DNA of 34,704 bases. Origin: Nemertoderma westbladi. Lineage: Eukaryota > Xenacoelomorpha > Nemertodermatida > Nemertodermatidae. The DNA lies in NCBI GenBank assembly GCA_032718475.1, contig JAUCBJ010000835.1:1-34704 (forward strand). Reading direction: 5' to 3'. Shown in pieces: positions 10,075-20,300 of this stretch; positions within the stretch are counted from its first letter, which is position 1; every line of letters starts with the position of its first letter. Under the pieces are notes generated by a model that made no database searches, had not been told where the DNA came from, and saw nothing but the letters and a program-made list of their open reading frames with translations. Both the position numbers and the translations under genes were made by a program.

Positions 10075-10893
10075 ATGAAGAGGGTTAATAAAACGATACA
10101 CTCTAACAATGGAGACCATAGGACCCTTGAAGAGATTGACAATCATGAACAAATTGATATTTCTAAACGAGGATATTCCGCAAACTCACAACATATGAGA
10201 GATATCATCTATGTACCTTCCCACTACATTTACATTTTAGCATTGCTGCCTTTAGGTAGTCTAATGGCATGCGTAGCTATTGCAATCACCATTCACTTCA
10301 AGGAATCCACTTCCACTCATTGTAAGGTCTCGAATTTTCTCCCTTCTCTCAGCGCCGCCGTGGGCGATGGAACTCCAGAACGCTATATATTCCGTATCTG
10401 CATCGCCTTGCACAGCTCGCCGCGTATCCTACTGGGAATCGCGTATCTCGTAACTCAGTTGAGATGCGCCCCCAGGATAAACCGATGGTGGTACAAACCG
10501 CTTTGTTGGGTTAACTTCGTCGGTTATGAAATGGAACAGAGTTGTTTGATCACTCTAACATACGTGAGTTCAAGCGAAAACTATTTCGTCCATGAAACAT
10601 CATTCAAACTGTTCATGGCCTTCTCCTATATCTACATGCTCAGCCAAATATACATCGAGAAAGTGCGGGGATGTGAAGCGGAATCCATAAAAGTAAAATT
10701 ATATATTTTCGGATGTAATTTACTCACCTTTCTTATTGCTGTTAGCTTGTTTTACTATCACATGACAATCTGCAAATCGTATATTTACTCGTATTTTGCG
10801 ATTTGCGAATACATTATAGTTTTTCTTAATATAACATTTCACTCCTACCGAGAACGTCAGTTTAAAGACATAGTTTCATGGAATTCTTCCTAG
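10075..10893 (+). CDS. PGAP2: PGAP2-like post-GPI-attachment protein (272 aa)
   Basis: Multi-pass membrane protein of the Frag1/DRAM/Sfk1 family. PGAP2 is required in the Golgi for fatty-acid remodelling of GPI-anchored proteins. After a hydrophilic N-terminal part of about 48 residues come membrane segments at about 51-74, 104-127, 148-165, 177-194, 209-228 and 236-256. Family hallmarks are visible: HFKESTSTHCKVSNFLPS at 74-91, AVGDGTPERYIFRICIALHS around 95-114, LTYVSSSENY (161-170) with HETSFKLF following, and the C-terminal AICEYIIVFLNITFHS. The length fits animal PGAP2. I chose the ATG at 10075; the frame extends upstream only with non-ATG codons. No intron is needed to complete the protein. 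No canonical AATAAA follows closely. It is convergent with vasohibin. Confidence 0.93.
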   Translation: MKRVNKTIHSNNGDHRTLEEIDNHEQIDISKRGYSANSQHMRDIIYVPSHYIYILALLPLGSLMACVAIAITIHFKESTSTHCKVSNFLPSLSAAVGDGTPERYIFRICIALHSSPRILLGIAYLVTQLRCAPRINRWWYKPLCWVNFVGYEMEQSCLITLTYVSSSENYFVHETSFKLFMAFSYIYMLSQIYIEKVRGCEAESIKVKLYIFGCNLLTFLIAVSLFYYHMTICKSYIYSYFAICEYIIVFLNITFHSYRERQFKDIVSWNSS

Positions 10894-11770
10894 TCCTACT
10901 GGAAACTTAGCTGATTTAGAACAATAGTAATTGAAGATGAAATAAGTTCCTGTTATTTAAACTGAAATATTGTTGCACTTTACATATTAGTTAAGGTCCT
11001 GTTTAAAAAAAGCGTTACAAAAATGTGGAATTTTGTCAACGCTGCAAAACTCCGTAATACTATATACCATTAGGTAGCTTTGGTGATTAATACGAATGAA
11101 TATATAAAGCGGGTCAAGTTATAAGAACTGACAAAACACCAAATTATCAACCGAAGACAAGCGTAGTATTTCCGATACTCTATTATGGTAGAAACATTAT
11201 CTTACTGTACACATTTCTTAGCCCAAATATACAGAAAATGAATCGCATGTTACTGTAATTCTCCACAAAAATAGTCAATATAATTAATTATATACAATAT
11301 ACGATATATTTATTTAATTCACGGAAATTATAGTTAAGATTCTTTCAATTGCTAAGCCCTGGAACTCCTGCATGGATAGATAATAGATATGGAACACAAG
11401 AAAACTATTCTCCGATTCATCCTTAAATCGCCATAACAATCAACTCCGTTAATTGGAACAGCTCGCCCATTTTTAACAGCCCTAACGTCTTAACAACAAC
11501 AATTCGAAATTCTGCGTTGTTTGGTGTGCGGCTTGAAGAATGCAGATATGTATTTTTCCTTATGTTTTCAAAGTTACATATTATCGTGACGTATAGTACA
11601 TCTCATCAAAATCATGAAACACCATGTTTCCAAATGGAGATGAGATCATTCATGTGTCTTACACTACTGTATATTAATAGGAAGAATAATGAGCTATACA
11701 ATATACTGTCCATAAATGTACTTAATGCATCCCTCTAACTAACTCGAACTGTGTACAATTTGACAAGTAT
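10894..11770. other. Intergenic / PGAP2 3' flank
   Basis: AT-rich and without a recognisable gene, RNA or clear repeat. The frame at 11517-11738 has no motif. Confidence 0.45.
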
Positions 11771-11846
11771 TGTGGGGCGAGCCACGAAGTTGGCGGAGCC
11801 TTAGCGAATTGACACTATTAGGGGGTGGGTCAATTTATGCAAATAG

Positions 11847-11887
11847 TTGTCGTCGTCGTCGTCGTCGTTGTCGTCGTCGTCGTCGGC
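11847..11887. repeat. (GTC)n microsatellite
   Basis: About 13 near-perfect GTC triplets. Shorter GTCGTCGT remnants recur at the same place in the following units (near 12195 and 12511). Confidence 0.85.
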
Positions 11888-11889
11888 GT

Positions 11890-12560
11890 TACGATTTTGA
11901 CATGCTAATAACTTTGTCGGATTTAAAGCTGCCAAGTTGAAAATTTGTAGGTATCAATATGAGCAAAAGTTGAGATTTTTGAGAGACTTTCAGACACCAT
12001 CAGTGCAATGGTCTCCCGCTAGAGGGCCACATGTCTAAACATTAAATGCCCTCCCATTTCTTTGCTTTTAATCCGTTTAAGCTGAAACTTGGCAGATATG
12101 TATTAGACCATTAGCTGTGACTTTCAAAGGAGGCGAATCCATCTGCAGTTCTCCAGTCTGCCGCTAGAGGGCCAAAGGTCTGAAAGTGAAATCGTTGTCG
12201 TCGTCACGATTTTGACATGCTAATAACTTTGTCGGATTTAAAGCTGCCAAGTTGAAAATTTGTAGGTATCAATATGAGCTTAAGTTGAGATTTTTGAGAG
12301 ACTTTCAGACACCATCAGTGCAATGGTCTCCCGCTAGAGGGCCACATGTCTAAACATTAAATGCCCTCCCATTTCTTTGCTTTTAATCCGTTTAAGCTGA
12401 AACTTGGCAGATATGTATTAGACCATTAGCTGTGACTTTCAAAGGAGGCGAATCCATCTGCAGTTCTCCAGTCTGCCGCTAGAGGGCCAAATGTCTGAAA
12501 GTGAAATCGTTGTCGTCGTTATGATATTGACATGCTTATAACTTTGTCGAATTTAAAGCT
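11890..12560. repeat. 315-bp tandem repeat with paired CCGCTAGAGGGC motifs
   Basis: GACATGCTAATAACTTTGTCGG recurs with start spacing 315 and 315 (11899, 12214 and a diverged 12529). The first two units are nearly identical. Each carries two CCGCTAGAGGGC cores 145 bases apart (12016, 12161, 12331, 12476). Decayed cores continue near 12605, 12753 and 12909, so the array fades to the right. Confidence 0.85.
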
Positions 12561-12718
12561 GCCAAGTTGAAAATTTGTTTTGTTGAAAATCAGTTCAACA
12601 GTCACCCGCTATAGGACTACTTTATGCCTGAAAGTGAATAGATTCTCCCGTCTCATTGATTTTAATCAGTTTAAGCTGAATCTTGCCATATATTCTGGAC
12701 CACATGCTGCGTCTTTGT

Positions 12719-12736
12719 GGGGGGGGGGGGGGGGGG
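12719..12736. repeat. Poly-G run
   Basis: Eighteen consecutive G. The open frame that starts here has no protein features. Confidence 0.9.
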
Positions 12737-13584
12737 AGATTTAATCTGTCTGCCGCTATACGACGAAATTTCTGAAAGTGAGATCCGTCTCTCATTTCGT
12801 TATCCGTTATTCAAGATGAAACTTGGCCGATGTACGTATGTACTATTCATCCATAGGCTGTGTCTTTGTGGGGCTGGAGACCCTAATCCATCTTCAGTTC
12901 TCACTATACCGCTAGAGTCAGAAATGTCTGAATAGAAATGAAAGAGGTAAAAAGTGATTAGGCGAAATCTGCTTAAAATTTGCTAATACAGTAATACTTT
13001 CGAATTAGTACTTAAATTAAATTTAAGTCACGTGCTGCGCGAAGGCCCCACTTCGTGTTGAGTAATATGTATTGATTGTCAAATTGTGCATATAAAGATA
13101 AAAGACCGCGGAGGAGCTTATATTGTTCTTGAATGAAATGGCAGCAAAATTCTATTTAAAAAATGATAATTTCCAAAGTAAATAATTTTGTAGACAGAAA
13201 TGGGACGGATGGTATTTGCCTGTTTCGTATGGGGTGTTAGTTTCATCAGTTCTTTTATTATTCTCAACAGAAGCGGAAAATCAAAACGTTTCTAATGCGC
13301 CCTAAATAATAAATAAAATATTCACAACTTTAAAAGTTTGAGTACTTAGTTTGAAAACATGTAAGGCTAAAACGTTTTTTTAAACAGGACCTTAAATTGG
13401 TTTTAATTATAGTTACTGGTGTGCTTGTGCTTTGTGTTCTATTTTTACATTTATCTTTTTTTCCCTCGAGCAGATTAAATAGCATGCAACTTTCGAACTC
13501 CCAAATCTCAGCTTTTTTTCAATCAAATTCAGGTTGTGTTACATATTTGGAATCCTTCATGAGCCGGAGCCTCCCATCAGTCAA

Positions 13585-13738
13585 GCATCAAGCAAATCAC
13601 ATCACTTACTATATGGTTGACGAATAACTGGGTTGTAACTGGTGAAATATCGACGGGTACATCAAACGTTTGTATATAAAGATTGAAAGCGAAAATAAAA
13701 AGTCTGGTTCATCCAATAAGGATGAAGGAGGTGAAACT
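13585..13738. repeat. Dispersed repeat, member 1 (inverted partner at 33002-33150)
   Basis: It shares AATAACTG-G-TGTAACTGGT, ATATCGACGG, ATTGAAAGCGAAAATAAA and GGAGGTGAAAC with the reverse complement of 33002-33150. The matching words occur in the same order over about 115-150 bases. It is a short unclassified interspersed repeat. Confidence 0.6.
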
Positions 13739-14947
13739 TTCTCGGTTTCCAATTTGGTTCAATCTCATTTAGGATTTGTAGAAAAATTTCGCCTATCAGC
13801 GGCAGACTGAGGAGTCCAAAGTCGTGATACAGATCCCTTTTGACAGATATAAGTTAGGTAACATTTATTTGAGGATTCACTAAGTTATTATCGTTCAACT
13901 ATACGGAACTTGGGAACTCTAGAACGTCTCCTCGCTGGTCTCCTATAACCAAACGACTCCCAAATAACAGCATCATGCACAGCGCACAGTCTGATCTCTG
14001 AATTAATACATTTCTGTTGGTATAGTTTGTACCATGAAAAATGCTTACTCCCCAAGTAATGGACTATAATTAAAGTAAAGAGATCGATGAGCCTTTGAAA
14101 CACGAAACACCGGATACTCTTGGTTGTTAGGCCAGGAAGGGTGCCACTCTAACTCCCACGGGTGGTCTCCGTATCTATCCCACCTATCCTTTCTTACTTA
14201 CTCTCCCAGCAGGCGCCAGGTTCCCAATGTACCGCTGATTTTGCGTAATCATTAATGTCTGAAGTGCTTTAAATAGGGACACAACTGTTTGAAACATATA
14301 CATACAGCCTACATAGTCGGGTTTGAAACGCCGCCGCCAAATGCTATTGGGAGAGATCAGTCGCATTATCTATTTGGATATGGAACACGGTTGCTGATTT
14401 AAATAATAGCTGTAATAAGAATTGAATTAATTTTTCTATTGTGTTATTAATCAATGAGATTAATATCTGTGTAATAACAATACATACTAGTGCGGAAAAT
14501 ATCACATTACAGTGTTCTGTTCCGAGATATTTGTTACAAGAAAGAAATGTAGTGAATGAGTGCAACTAAACATACGAGGATCAAACAGAACACTGCGAAT
14601 TAGGCCTACTTTTCATCAAGTATGTACCAACATTGTAACATTATGAAAAGACTCCTGAATGAAAAACTGCACTTTTGTTGTTTAATAAAAGTGCAATATT
14701 CGAGGAGATATGGTGTAGCAGGTGAACATAAAAATAAATAAAAAAAAGTACATTACATACATATTGTAAGATATCCATTTCAACTTTGCTAGTTTAAATG
14801 TAACACTACAATTTCTTAGTAATTTAATTGTGATTTAATTAATTGTCTAATTAAACGTTTTTCACATTTTCACAGAATTATGGACTTAATTACATTAGGA
14901 ACTAAAGTGTAACTGCAGTTCGTTTCGTACAGTAGTATAAAAAATCA
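13739..14947. other. Intergenic region including the vasohibin 3' UTR
   Basis: No gene recognised; the short minus-strand frames at 13888-14103, 14184-14366 and 14344-14565 have no motif. Minus-strand ATTAAA words near 14822-14850, about 100-125 bases after the vasohibin stop, are plausible polyadenylation signals. Confidence 0.45.
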
Positions 14948-15546
14948 CTATATCTTAACAAGATATTTATTCGCAGTCAAGATAACCCCATTAGCTGGGC
15001 GGGTAGCGGTACCATTAGATACACCGGTCGCTGCACCGTTTGTGACACCGTTAACTGAACCATTAGATACACCGTTACTGGTGATCATAGAAGTAGAGTT
15101 AGAACCGGTAGTACGGGGTGTGCTTCCTTTGTTGCTGTCCTCACTGTTGATTGGTGCCAAGGAAACCAAGTTATAGACACTCTTAGCGGGTCTCATCCTA
15201 TTGGCTGTAGTCTCTTTACTGCCATTAGGCAGTGAAGCGCGTCGTTCTTTGGCGGAGTTAAACACGCTGTCTAGTCGATGTGTACCCAAGGAGCTGCGAA
15301 CGTTCTTCGAGAAGCGATCAACCTCGCATTTGATAACGGACCGCGGTGTTGTAGTCTGGTTAAGGTCCAAATACCGCCAGCAAATAGTCTGGAAGCTATG
15401 GGGATCATGAGTGACAGGGAGCCCTATAGCTACACGATTTAGACTGTGCGAGTATTTATGGTAACACCTCTCGTAATCTTCGATCAATTCATACAGACTG
15501 TTGTAACTAAGGGGTTTATACATGAGGTCTTGTCTCCGACTCATAC
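14948..15546 (-). CDS. VASH: Vasohibin exon 4 (terminal coding exon)
   Basis: The acceptor is CACTTCTTTCAG immediately before 15546. The exon completes a Gly codon split after its first base. It encodes GMSRRQDLMYKPLSYNSL with the catalytic Ser, LNRVAIGLPVTHDPHS, and a long tail ending NKYLVKI. The tail has near-repeats of NGVSNG, NGVTNG and GVSNGTAT (roughly residues 360-395), which look like slippage-derived low complexity. Confidence 0.93.
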
Positions 15547-18500
15547 CTGAAAGAAGTGAAAAGCGGTCCAAGTTGGTGTAGAAATTAGGATATACTGTAT
15601 AACATTTAAAAAATAGCTTTAACTTTTATACTAATATACATTTTATATAAATAAAACATAAATAACATTTTGTGGTTGAAATTTGAATGCTTAAACTTTC
15701 AAATAAAAAGAATTGGGAATGATTTTATTTCCAAATATCATTGCTTCTTTTGAAATTTGAGGTGATTCCTAAAACTCATTCATAATGGGTGTATCAGCTG
15801 CTGCATTTGAGGGGGTAGTTCAAGAACGTATACATGATGACACAAAAAGATACAAATTTCACATAAAATATTGATGTAAAATGAAAAAGATTGAAAATGA
15901 GAGAAACAAGAAGATGAAAAATTTGTCACTAAGAGACAAACTATTGTGAATTTTTTGCTAGTTTGCCATTTTGTTCAAACCCATTTTCTAAATCGTGTGT
16001 ACTCACTCACCTATTGCACCGTAACAGCCTTGGGAGTACAGCCCTAGGACCACATGCCTATGCACCGTGTTCTGGAAACTACTGTTGAAACTAAGTGGGT
16101 ATCTTTCTAAACCTTGAATGGAGTTGGTTAGGTACAAACCAAGTATTACTGCTTCTAGACACTGCAAAATAATTTGTTTAATGTACCTATTATCTCACCA
16201 TACTACTACAGTACTACAACTACGCTGAACGAGCTCGGACATTGGAAATGAGATCGTTCCAGGCTTCCGGATTCTCCAAATAGTTGTCGCAATTTCGTTT
16301 CTATATATATCCCTCGCAACGTCTCAAGTTGGTCTACAGTGTCATAGCGGGTCGCCCAAGGCTAAGCTTTCCTTGAGTTGGTTGGCAAAAATGATCTTGT
16401 TGAAACAGATGGTGATGGTATTGTACCATAAAGTTGGGCGTTTGTCATGTGTTGTCTCAAGCTGATGTTTAGGGCTGCCCTTGGTAGTCTTGTTAACGCG
16501 CTATCCATGCCTTTGATTTCCTAACTTCTATGTCTTTTCCGCTCCTCTCTATCCATGACCCAAAGTACTGGAAGTCGTCAACGTTCTTTAGTTTATTATT
16601 ATCGATTGTGGTCAGGCTTCCATTAAGATTAAAAGTCATAAATTCTGTCTTGTTAGCATTTACATGCAATCCCTTTCCACTTTGTTCAGTAGATGCTGTG
16701 CGTGCATCTGCTATCGTATTAGAAAGCAGGGCGATGTCATCCGCAAGTCGCTGTATGTGACTATAATTCCGGATATCTGCTGCTTCTACGTTCTTGTAGT
16801 ATGAATTCAAGACATCTCCATTTGTGGCAATTATGTCACGTTGCAATACGCCAGCTAGGATTGAGAAAAATTCAGTTTCACCACTGTGTCACAATATAAC
16901 AGTCCATATTTAATTTGCCGAGAAGGATTTGCTTCAGTTCAGTAGGCCCCCTAAACTGTATTATATTTTTCGCTGTTAAAATAATATAAAAGTAGGCCTA
17001 TGACTATATGCTCAGCCTAGTTTGCCTTACTTTGATTGGAAGAGATTGTTTCACCATTGATTTGGCTGTCTCCATATGGCCAACCATTGGTCTGTTCTTT
17101 CTGATCTCGTAGAACTGCGTTCCAGTGTGGTTGTATTCCAGTTTTATCATATACTGCTGCACCCCTTCAACCATATCAGCAACCATCGTCTTTTTATCCA
17201 TATTTAGGAGACTAGGTACCCTCACCTACCGGCATAAATAAAACAATCAATAAATAAAATATGTTGACGAAATCACAGTTGTTGGTCGGTGATTTCGACG
17301 GCACACACCACTCTACTACACTACTAGTAGGCCCATTCATTCATTATAATATGTATTTAATTTCGTCTCTTGGTTACATTTATTATAGCAGTATAGTGTA
17401 TGATTTTATAACTTCAAAATATACACGTTCGGTAGGTAGGAAGGTAGGCCTACACTGGTACACGTTCGTGGGGCCATCGCGCAGCACGAGGCTCAGTTAT
17501 GAGATACAAATTAAAATTGAGCGACTCTATCACAAAATCGGTATTTAAGAAATAATTAAACCGCAGATAAATCAAATGATGTGATCATGATCAAATGATT
17601 GATGATACTGAAATATTAATTTACCATATGAACTCCTCAACGAAATTATTTAGCTAATTATTCCAAAGAATCACGATTAAATACTCATCCAATCATTTTG
17701 CGAGAAAAACAATGAGAAAGCTGTCTTAGTCATGTATATTAGTCTTACTAGTCTGGCTCTTTACACCGCTGCCTGTCCTATAGATGTAATTAACCATTGC
17801 TCGAGCAGCTGTAAGGTGGGACTGGTTCCCAGCTAAGCAATAGAAGCCCGTCATGGAATGAGGGAGGTGGAAGAAGTATAGTGTGGAAAAACGGGGCATT
17901 CTAATAACTTAATTACATTTAGATTAATTAAAAACACATTTCTTAAAGCAAATCACTTGAACTAATTAAAAACCGCAAAAAAAGTCAAATAAAAGGACAT
18001 AAAAAATCACTACCATTAAAAACTATAATGGAATGGGGTATAGGGATTACAGATGTATAATTTTAAGTACTGTATAATTATTTAAATCTTATACAAGAAA
18101 ATAATTAATTTCCATTAAAAGACAGGCAAAAATGTCTAGTTTTTCGTAATCAAATAATTTTTAACTAATTAATTGCCTTTATCTTAGCTTCTGGAAGGCC
18201 ATACGCAAATTCTACTTGGAAAATATGTACCAAGTTTGGTTAGATTTCATCAGGATTGACTGAGTTATTACCGTTTAAAAATTGGACGCAGCAACCGACA
18301 GAACAGCAGAACGATGGACACACCGATTGAGATAGTTGTACCCGTATTCTACGATCTCTTACTTTCGTGGCTCGCCCCACAATCATTGCTGTAGTAAAAA
18401 TAACAACAATTAGGACAGCAGCAAATTTGCAAAATCATTTTAAACAATTTCCAATTAAATTAATGCAGTGTAATGTAATGTAATCTAAAGTAAAGTAATG

Positions 18501-19187
18501 TAATGTAATGTAATGTAATGTAATGTAATGTAATGTAATGTAATGTAATGTAATGTAATGTAAAGTAATGTAATGTAAAGTAATGTAAAGTAAAGTAATG
18601 TAATGTAAAGTAATAATTTGTTGTTTGTTAGTCAATTGTATAGGATAGTGTAAACATAATTATTAACCTCCCGAATATTATTTACCTGGGGTAGTTTATT
18701 TACCTAGGGGTAGTTTATTTACCTGGGGTAGTTTATTTACCTAGGGGTAGTTTATTTACCTGAGGTAGTTTATTCACCTGGGGGTAGTTTTTTTTTACCT
18801 GGGGTAGTTTATTTACCTGAGGTAGTTTATTTACCTGGGGGTAGTTTATTTACCTGAGGTAGTTTATTTACCTGGGGGTAGTTTATTTACCTGAGGTAGT
18901 TTATTTACCTGGGGTAGTTTATTTACCTGAGGTAGTTTTGTATTATATCGAATTCGACTTTGCAATTTATTTCCCTCCGGGTGGATTTTAGCAGCGTGAT
19001 TCCACATTCGATCTATAACCCTAGCGGTGAGGGGAAAACCCTCTTTGTTTACATAAAATGACACTCGGTTGTCATGGCTGCCGGAAGAGTCGTCTTGCTC
19101 TTCTGTGTCATTAGTCGCCATCAGCATTGCCTGGGGAGTAGATGACGCCAAAACGTCCACACTGCGAGATAGCAATTTCTTGGCCAT
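14948..19187 (-). CDS. VASH: Vasohibin (tubulin tyrosine carboxypeptidase), four coding exons, 401 aa
   Basis: Vasohibins, with the small partner SVBP, remove the C-terminal Tyr of alpha-tubulin. Exons on the minus strand are 19187-18927, 17225-17031, 16161-16011 and 15546-14948. All four join with GT-AG borders and matching phases (0, 0, 1). The non-canonical Cys-His-Ser triad is complete: Cys153 (CLEAVILG), His188 (RHVVLG) and Ser205 (GMSRRQDLMYK). The spacings of 35 and 17 equal those I recall for human VASH1 (169/204/221). Other family signatures are FYVNKEGFP, WNHAAKIHPEG, YNHTGTQFYEI, SLPIK directly before the Cys, and THDPHS. Human paralogs are about 355-365 residues; the excess here is mostly a Ser/Asn/Gly/Thr-rich C-terminal tail. 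The sequence does not decide between VASH1 and VASH2, and it may be a pre-duplication single copy. Exon 1 is duplicated upstream. Confidence 0.93.
16011..16161 (-). CDS. VASH: Vasohibin exon 3 (catalytic Cys and His)
   Basis: 151 bases between acceptor ATTTTGCAG and donor ATAG|GTGAGT. It starts exactly with the catalytic Cys codon (CLEAVILGLYLTNS) and includes RHVVLGLYSQGCYGAI. A LINE 3' end lies only about 60 bases upstream of its acceptor. Confidence 0.93.
16205..16890 (-). pseudogene. 3' fragment of an RTE/CR1-like LINE in vasohibin intron 2
   Basis: The minus strand reads GETEFFSILAGVLQRD, then RLADDIALLSNTIADA, GLHVNANKTEFMTFN, KNVDDFQYFGSWIERS and SKAWIAR-stop. After a deletion it continues in broken frames with LPRAALNISLRQHMTNAQLY, GRPAMTL and NPEAWNDLISNVRARSA-stop near 16222. 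These are reverse-transcriptase motifs and the C-terminal region of a non-LTR element. The usual Tyr of the YADD box is Leu here, and stops and frameshifts are present, so it is dead. It lies on the same strand as vasohibin. Confidence 0.8.
17031..17225 (-). CDS. VASH: Vasohibin exon 2
   Basis: 195 bases (65 codons, phase 0 at both ends). The acceptor is TTTATGCCGGTAG|GTGAGG and the donor is ATCAAA|GTAAGG. It encodes VRVPSLLNMDKK, then KLEYNHTGTQFYEIRKNRP and SLPIK. The first residues fit the junction with exon 1 (LPQ|VRVPS; the human counterpart is LPKIPIPS). The first 77 bases are copied at 20224-20300. Confidence 0.93.
17461..18381. mobile_element. GTGGGGC-family element in vasohibin intron 1, copy 4
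   Basis: It starts CACGTTCGTGGGGCC-ATCGCGCAGCACGAGG and ends TTTCGTGGCTCGCCCCACA. It is inverted relative to copy 1 and aligns with it over several hundred bases. The frame at 17261-17548 crosses its edge and is not a gene. Its counterpart in copy B is 20499-23389. Confidence 0.7.
18469..18614. repeat. (TGTAA)n microsatellite, copy A, about 29 units
   Basis: Pentanucleotide array with some AAGTA and ATCTA variants, in vasohibin intron 1. The minus-strand frame of Ile-Thr-Leu-His-Tyr repeats is an artefact. Confidence 0.95.
18680..18935 (-). repeat. Splice-donor minisatellite, 18-19 bp, 14 units (copy A)
   Basis: The minus-strand unit is CAGGTAAATAAACTACC, with variants CCTCAG, CCCCAG and CCCTAG before GTAAAT. 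The unit next to vasohibin exon 1 is its real donor (CTCAG|GTAAAT at 18927). The next two units lie exactly 18 bases apart (possible ends 18909 and 18891) and would add the six residues VNKLPQ once or twice in frame. The fourth is at 19 bases and breaks the frame. Units further on also keep AG|GTAAA or AG|GTGAA. Confidence 0.9.
18927..19187 (-). CDS. VASH: Vasohibin exon 1 (copy A)
   Basis: 261 bases (87 codons). ATG at 19187 with G at -3 and +4. It encodes MAKKLLSRSVDVLASS, an acidic/Ser region (TEEQDDSSGS), then FYVNKEGFP, MWNHAAKIHPEG and SRIRYNTKLPQ, the family N-terminal conserved block. A TTTCTTACAG at 19230-19221 could be an acceptor, so a non-coding 5' exon may lie further upstream. 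The protein is identical to that of copy B. Confidence 0.9.
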
Positions 19188-19826
19188 TTCACCATCAATT
19201 CAATTCCAAAGCATTAAATACTGTAAGAAATCAATTCATGTAAGTATGGATGTACATTGATAATTATTATTGTAACAAATTTATGTTAATCTCCTTTCAG
19301 TCACAATCTTAACAGTATAAAACGTCACAATTACTGTTGTTACTGAAAAAGTAGGTGAAATTGTCCATTTAAATAACAATATACAATAAATCAACGATAA
19401 ACTATTTATAATTTGGAAAGAAATGGGGCGTGATTTAAGAATTATGATTAATATACAATCAAATTGTGATCAGTAGCATAAGGTTGCTTTGACGACCAAT
19501 CAAAGCTAATAATAACTAAATAACTTGGCCTTTCTGGTAGGCATAACTAGAATGTAGTATTGATCCAAGTTGCCTATTGTCCATGTCCAAGCTTATATTA
19601 TATGAAGGGTCACACTTTTCTTTCCGGGACAGATTAATAGTTAGCGGCTGCGTCAGCGCTGAAACCCGATTGGTGGATTTCATGCAAACTTACTAGTGAA
19701 CGACGCCTTCCCATCCATTACTCATACTTCATAGATTATTTTAATGAGACAAATAATGCGCAAACCACAGTGCTACAATAATTATTGCTGCATTGAACGA
19801 CGTTTTTCGGTGTAAAGATATATTAA

Positions 19827-20223
19827 CGGATAGCCGGAGGTGAAGACCCTCTGTAACTGAATTAATATGATAATTAAATGCCCCACATTGGGAATTCCTA
19901 AATCCGCATTAATAGCGTTTTGCTTCTTTTTTATTCATACCACCCAGGGGCGTATCTATGATACAATACGATACAAGTGATAACATAGAAATGAGCGCGA
20001 ATAGAAATAAAACCTAGAAGAGGCAGCAGCTTTGAATAGTGAAAATTTGAAAATTACATTTATTATCATCATTATTTATTAATTTCAATGGGTTTATTCA
20101 AAATTGTATAATTGGAGGGGGATATTATGTACCTTAGTTTGCGGAGCGAGGTAGATTTATGAGCCGCCGTTGAAGCCAAAAGGTTAAAAAAATATTAAGA
20201 AATTAAAAAATTATTATAAAATT
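19827..20223. other. Spacer between the two duplicated segments
   Basis: 397 bases not shared by the copies. AT-rich, with no gene, inverted repeat or assembly gap. The side next to exon 2B gives an in-frame stop seven codons after the CAGCAG of the truncated exon or sooner. Confidence 0.55.
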
Positions 20224-20300
20224 ATATACTGCTGCACCCCTTCAACCATATCAGCGACCATCGTCTTTTTATCCATATTTAGGAGACTAGGTACCCTCAC
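20224..20300 (-). pseudogene. Truncated vasohibin exon 2 (copy B)
   Basis: The acceptor and first 77 bases of exon 2 are copied (VRVPSLLNMDKK through GVQQY), then homology stops at the duplication edge. Reading on gives Ile-Ile-Leu-stop. No donor is seen, so splicing into it would end translation or give a dead transcript. Confidence 0.88.

Larger units (their letters stand above)
11771..13060. mobile_element. GTGGGGC-family element, copy 3
   Basis: It begins TGTGGGGCGAGCCACGAAG and GCGGAGCCTTAGCG, as copy 1 does. It ends near 13031-13060 with CGTGCTGCGCGAAGGCCCCAC, the other family terminus. Internally it holds a GTC trinucleotide run, a 315-bp tandem repeat and a poly-G tract. No protein-coding capacity is seen. 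Confidence 0.65.
17149..19826. repeat. Segmental duplication, copy A
   Basis: Direct-repeat partner of 20224-25277. It starts inside vasohibin exon 2 (ATATACTGCTGC, 17149 = 20224) and ends after GTAAAGATATATTAA. It carries the 5' part of exon 2, intron 1 and exon 1 with flank. Differences from copy B are A-only stretches near 17436-17470 and 17626-17780, a near-complete loss of the 2.16-kb inserted element (41 bases remain at 17974-18014), and a shorter TGTAA array. The rest is nearly identical. Confidence 0.9.

Noticed and set aside
15201-15410. Plus-strand frame over vasohibin exon 4
   Set aside because: Antisense shadow of the conserved minus-strand exon.
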